Positions 62,122 to 64,000 of a DNA stretch of 64,000 nucleotides are shown in pieces. The stretch spans positions 1-64,000 of the forward strand of contig CAJUIP010000017.1 of assembly GCA_910586315.1 (NCBI GenBank). The letters are read 5' to 3'. The DNA is from an uncultured Lachnospiraceae bacterium (GTDB taxonomy: Bacteria; Bacillota; Clostridia; Lachnospirales; Lachnospiraceae). The notes under the pieces are model-generated. The model saw only the letters and a list, made by a program, of their open reading frames with translations. It had not been told where the DNA came from and ran no database searches. A program made the position numbers and the translations under genes. Each line of letters opens with the position of its first letter. The first letter of the stretch is position 1.

Positions 62122-62139
62122 ATACTAATATATTAGTAT
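62122..62139. promoter_or_regulatory. perfect 18-bp palindrome, probable operator
   Basis: ATACTAATATATTAGTAT is fully self-complementary. It overlaps the -10 box by two bases and covers the predicted transcription start of the RraA-transporter operon, in the intergenic region shared with the divergent nitrilase/GntR genes. A good candidate site for the GntR regulator at 63388 or another repressor. Confidence 0.6.
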
Positions 62140-62166
62140 AATACTATTATTTGGAAGATTTTTCAA
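62138..62166 (-). promoter_or_regulatory. sigma-A promoter of the RraA-ABC-gcvP operon
   Basis: On the minus strand TTGAAA (62166-62161), 17-bp spacer, TATTAT (62143-62138), giving a leader of about 80 nt. Confidence 0.6.
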
Positions 62167-62277
62167 CAATTAAATGTTATTTTTTGGGGATTTTTTTGAA
62201 ATAATGCACAAAAAAGTATTGAAAGAACGAATATTGGCAATTTTTCTTTTAGTCAATAAGAAAAGGAGGAAGGAAAC

Positions 62278-62388
62278 ATGGAAGGAACAAATTGGATTAA
62301 GCTGATGAGCATAAAAGCCATCATCGGCACTGCTGAGAAAGGAGAAAAGATTGTAAAGTGGCGTACGGGCAAGAAGATGCCCCTGTGA
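62278..62388 (+). CDS. possible 36-residue small protein
   Basis: ATG 62278 follows AAAAGGAGGAAGGAAAC, an excellent ribosome site. The peptide MEGTNWIKLMSIKAI ... KKMPL is basic and partly amphipathic, with a stop 32 bp before the nitrilase start. It could be a leader or small protein in front of nitrilase, or chance. No homologue recognised. Confidence 0.4.
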   Translation: MEGTNWIKLMSIKAIIGTAEKGEKIVKWRTGKKMPL

Positions 62389-62420
62389 ACAGTAACAGTT
62401 TAAATGCTAAGGAGGTTAAT

Positions 62421-63257
62421 ATGAAACAGAATTATCTTGCAGGTGTGGTTCAGCTGGACCCGAGAGAAAATTATGAGGAGAATTTAAAGGCAGCCGAGGA
62501 GCTGATTGAAATGGGAGCGGCCCGCGGGGCGAAGCTTTTGGTTCTGCCGGAGGTGTGGACTTACCAGGGGCCCACTCCTATTGAATACGCGGAGGATATT
62601 CCTGGCGGAAAATGTTTTGAATTGCTATCCCGCCTGGCTGCGAAACATAAGATCTGGATTCATGGCGGCAGCATCACTGAGCGGATTCTAGGGGATTCCG
62701 TAAAAACATATAACACCACTATGGTTCTTACGCCGGAGGGGACACTCGCCGCCAAATACAGAAAGGTGCATACCTTTGATGTAGATGTGGAAGGCGCAGG
62801 TTCTTACCGGGAGTCTGACCGCAAGAGGGCAGGGGAGGAAATCGGTACATGTGATTTAGGAGATATGGGAAAGCTGGGGCTTTCTATCTGCTACGATGTG
62901 CGTTTTCCGGAGCTGTTCCGTCTTCAGGCACTGGAAGGCGCTGATATCCTGACATTGCCGGCTGCTTTTCTTCTTATGACAGGAAAAGATCATTGGGAGC
63001 CGCTGATACGCGCCCGCGCCATTGAAAACGGGTGTTATATGCTGGCATGTGGACAGTGCGGCAAAAAGCCCAATGCCCATATGTATGGACATTCCATGAT
63101 TGTTGACCCATGGGGCCGGGTAATTGCCATGATGGGTGAGGAGCCTGGTGTGGCGATTGCTGAAATTGACTTTTCCTATCTGGAAAAAGCAAGGAACCAG
63201 CTTTATACGCTTAAGAACCGGAAGGAAAATGTATATACCTTGAAAAAGGCATATTAG
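62421..63257 (+). CDS. nitrilase-superfamily amidohydrolase (omega-amidase-like)
   Basis: 278 residues. Catalytic triad: Glu in LLVLPEVWTYQ (near 44), Lys in AAKYRKVHTFDVD (near 116) and Cys in GLSICYDVRFPELFR (near 157). Compact length and the YDVRFPELFR motif resemble Nit2/omega-amidase proteins that hydrolyse 2-oxo-succinamate or 2-oxo-glutaramate, but substrate is not certain. ATG 62421 follows AAGGAGGTTAAT. Divergent from the RraA-transporter operon; product oxaloacetate would suit an RraA-like decarboxylase, which is inference. Confidence 0.88.
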   Translation: MKQNYLAGVVQLDPRENYEENLKAAEELIEMGAARGAKLLVLPEVWTYQGPTPIEYAEDIPGGKCFELLSRLAAKHKIWIHGGSITERILGDSVKTYNTTMVLTPEGTLAAKYRKVHTFDVDVEGAGSYRESDRKRAGEEIGTCDLGDMGKLGLSICYDVRFPELFRLQALEGADILTLPAAFLLMTGKDHWEPLIRARAIENGCYMLACGQCGKKPNAHMYGHSMIVDPWGRVIAMMGEEPGVAIAEIDFSYLEKARNQLYTLKNRKENVYTLKKAY

Positions 63258-63282
63258 AGCAAGGCTGTAAGGGAGGTTTTGC

Positions 63283-63312
63283 TTGACATGAACGGAAAAT
63301 GTGTTGTAAGAT
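63283..63312 (+). promoter_or_regulatory. sigma-A promoter of the second GntR gene
   Basis: TTGACA (63283-63288), 18-bp spacer, TAAGAT (63307-63312). Confidence 0.5.
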
Positions 63313-63324
63313 AATTGACAGACT

Positions 63325-63345
63325 TGTTGGAAATCATTTCCAACA
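63325..63345. promoter_or_regulatory. 21-bp palindrome between promoter and GntR start
   Basis: TGTTGGAAA and TTTCCAACA are perfect 9-bp arms around TCA. It lies just after the predicted transcription start, a usual place for an autoregulatory operator; it could also form an RNA hairpin. It does not resemble the palindrome at 62122. Confidence 0.5.
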
Positions 63346-63387
63346 GGCTCTTGTAAGTACTTTGAGGAAGGAATTCTGGGAAAGAGA

Positions 63388-64000
63388 ATGGCGGCAAGAG
63401 GAACGGATGTGTACGGCATCCTTAAAAATAAGATCGTAAGTCTGGAATTCTATCCAGGTGAGATGCTCAAGGAATCTTCCTTGGTGGAGCAGCTTCATGT
63501 CAGCAGAACCCCTGTGAGGGAAGCACTGATTCTCCTGGCAAATGAAAAGCTGGTGGAAATTTATCCACAGCGGGGGACCTACGTTTCTAAAATTGATATA
63601 GAATATGTACGTCAGCTAATGAAAATGCGGCATGTAATCGAGCTGGATATTTTCCTTGAACTGTGTAGGAAGAAACCGCAGATTCAGAAGAATTTTATTG
63701 AAAATATGTTTTCCCTTTCGCTGGCAATTCAGAATAAGAATATTGCGGATTATCTGAGAATTGACGGTGAGTTTCACCGAATGCTCTTTTCCTGCGCCGG
63801 ATATCCGGTCATCTGGGATAAATTATGCCGGTCTCATAATACCCGATACAGACTTTTGGATATTTCATCGTTTAACGAAAAAATGCAGGATACCTTTGAT
63901 GAACACAAGAAAATTCTGGAATGCATCGTAAGCGGAGATGAGCAGGGACTTAGAGAAACCATGGAACGGCATAATGACCCTAATATTGCCAGACAAAAAA
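63388..64000 (+). CDS. GntR-family (FCD) regulator, cut by window end
   Basis: At least 204 residues, open to the right edge. Winged helix: VYGILKNKIVSLEFYPGEML, KESSLVEQLHVSRTPVREALILLANEKLVEIYPQRGTYV; FCD domain: MKMRHVIELDIFLELC, IDGEFHRMLFSCAGYPVIWD and FDEHKKILECIVSGDEQGL with likely metal-binding Asp/His. GGAAAGAGA is a weak ribosome site. Follows nitrilase and probably controls the divergent RraA-transporter-gcvP operon. Confidence 0.88.
   Translation, partial: MAARGTDVYGILKNKIVSLEFYPGEMLKESSLVEQLHVSRTPVREALILLANEKLVEIYPQRGTYVSKIDIEYVRQLMKMRHVIELDIFLELCRKKPQIQKNFIENMFSLSLAIQNKNIADYLRIDGEFHRMLFSCAGYPVIWDKLCRSHNTRYRLLDISSFNEKMQDTFDEHKKILECIVSGDEQGLRETMERHNDPNIARQK

Overview
The window looks like a chromosomal segment of a spore-forming Lachnospiraceae-type Clostridium (Firmicutes, mid-range GC). 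Supporting signs are a YyaC-type spore protease, a Gram-positive Tad/Flp pilus locus with DUF5702 and DUF6382-FHA proteins, consensus sigma-A promoters with 17-bp spacers, strong AGGAGG ribosome sites and many ATGA start-stop overlaps. No rRNA, tRNA, CRISPR array, transposase, integrase or prophage gene was seen. The last gene (a GntR regulator) runs off the right edge.

Layout. 1-9.6 kb: AEC permease and M20 peptidase on the plus strand; then, on the minus strand, a two-component system and a glycogen/alpha-glucan operon (DUF2508 protein, GH13 amylase, branching enzyme), with an ArsR-type regulator. 9.8-20 kb: a complete Tad pilus locus (prepilin peptidase interrupted by an in-frame TGA, TadZ, CpaF, TadB, TadC, Flp1-like pilin, DUF5702 protein, TadE-like protein, a second prepilin peptidase, a second pseudopilin, FHA protein). 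20-33 kb: housekeeping and small conserved genes (TIGR00300/LOR-SDH-like enzyme, rhomboid, HIT, ECF sigma, murG, DUF4367 protein, TSCPD, MTA/SAH nucleosidase, pgi, coiled-coil membrane proteins, M15 peptidase). 33-44 kb: yyaC, LysM protein, DUF5711 protein, transketolase, ROK glucokinase, CBS-type Mn pyrophosphatase, flavin reductase, shikimate-kinase-like protein and cysteine synthase. 44-52 kb: an M20D amidohydrolase divergent from a GntR regulator, followed by aspartate-semialdehyde dehydrogenase, an atypical aspartate kinase, a creatininase-family hydrolase, an unknown protein and a DUF1576 membrane protein, then VanZ and a preQ1-riboswitch-controlled queT. 52-64 kb: a long minus-strand run (RraA-like protein, peptide ABC transporter, both halves of the glycine decarboxylase P-protein) divergent from a nitrilase and a second GntR regulator.

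How parts work together. The Tad genes would assemble a Gram-positive type IVc pilus: CpaF drives the TadB/TadC platform, Flp is the pilin, TadE-like proteins are minor pilins and the peptidases process leaders. The 44-50 kb cluster has a promoter with two copies of a GntR-type operator in front of asd, suggesting inducible production or use of aspartate semialdehyde. The 52-64 kb locus joins peptide import to glycine cleavage P-protein subunits without gcvT or gcvH nearby, and has a perfect 18-bp palindrome at the predicted start of the transporter operon.

The noncoding DNA is unusually informative: at least three families of short structured repeats occur as pairs in the window, with compensatory base changes in their stems. 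These, the interrupted prepilin peptidase and the peptide-import/glycine-decarboxylase locus are the strongest leads. All functional calls rest on motifs and family knowledge read by eye; no database search was run.
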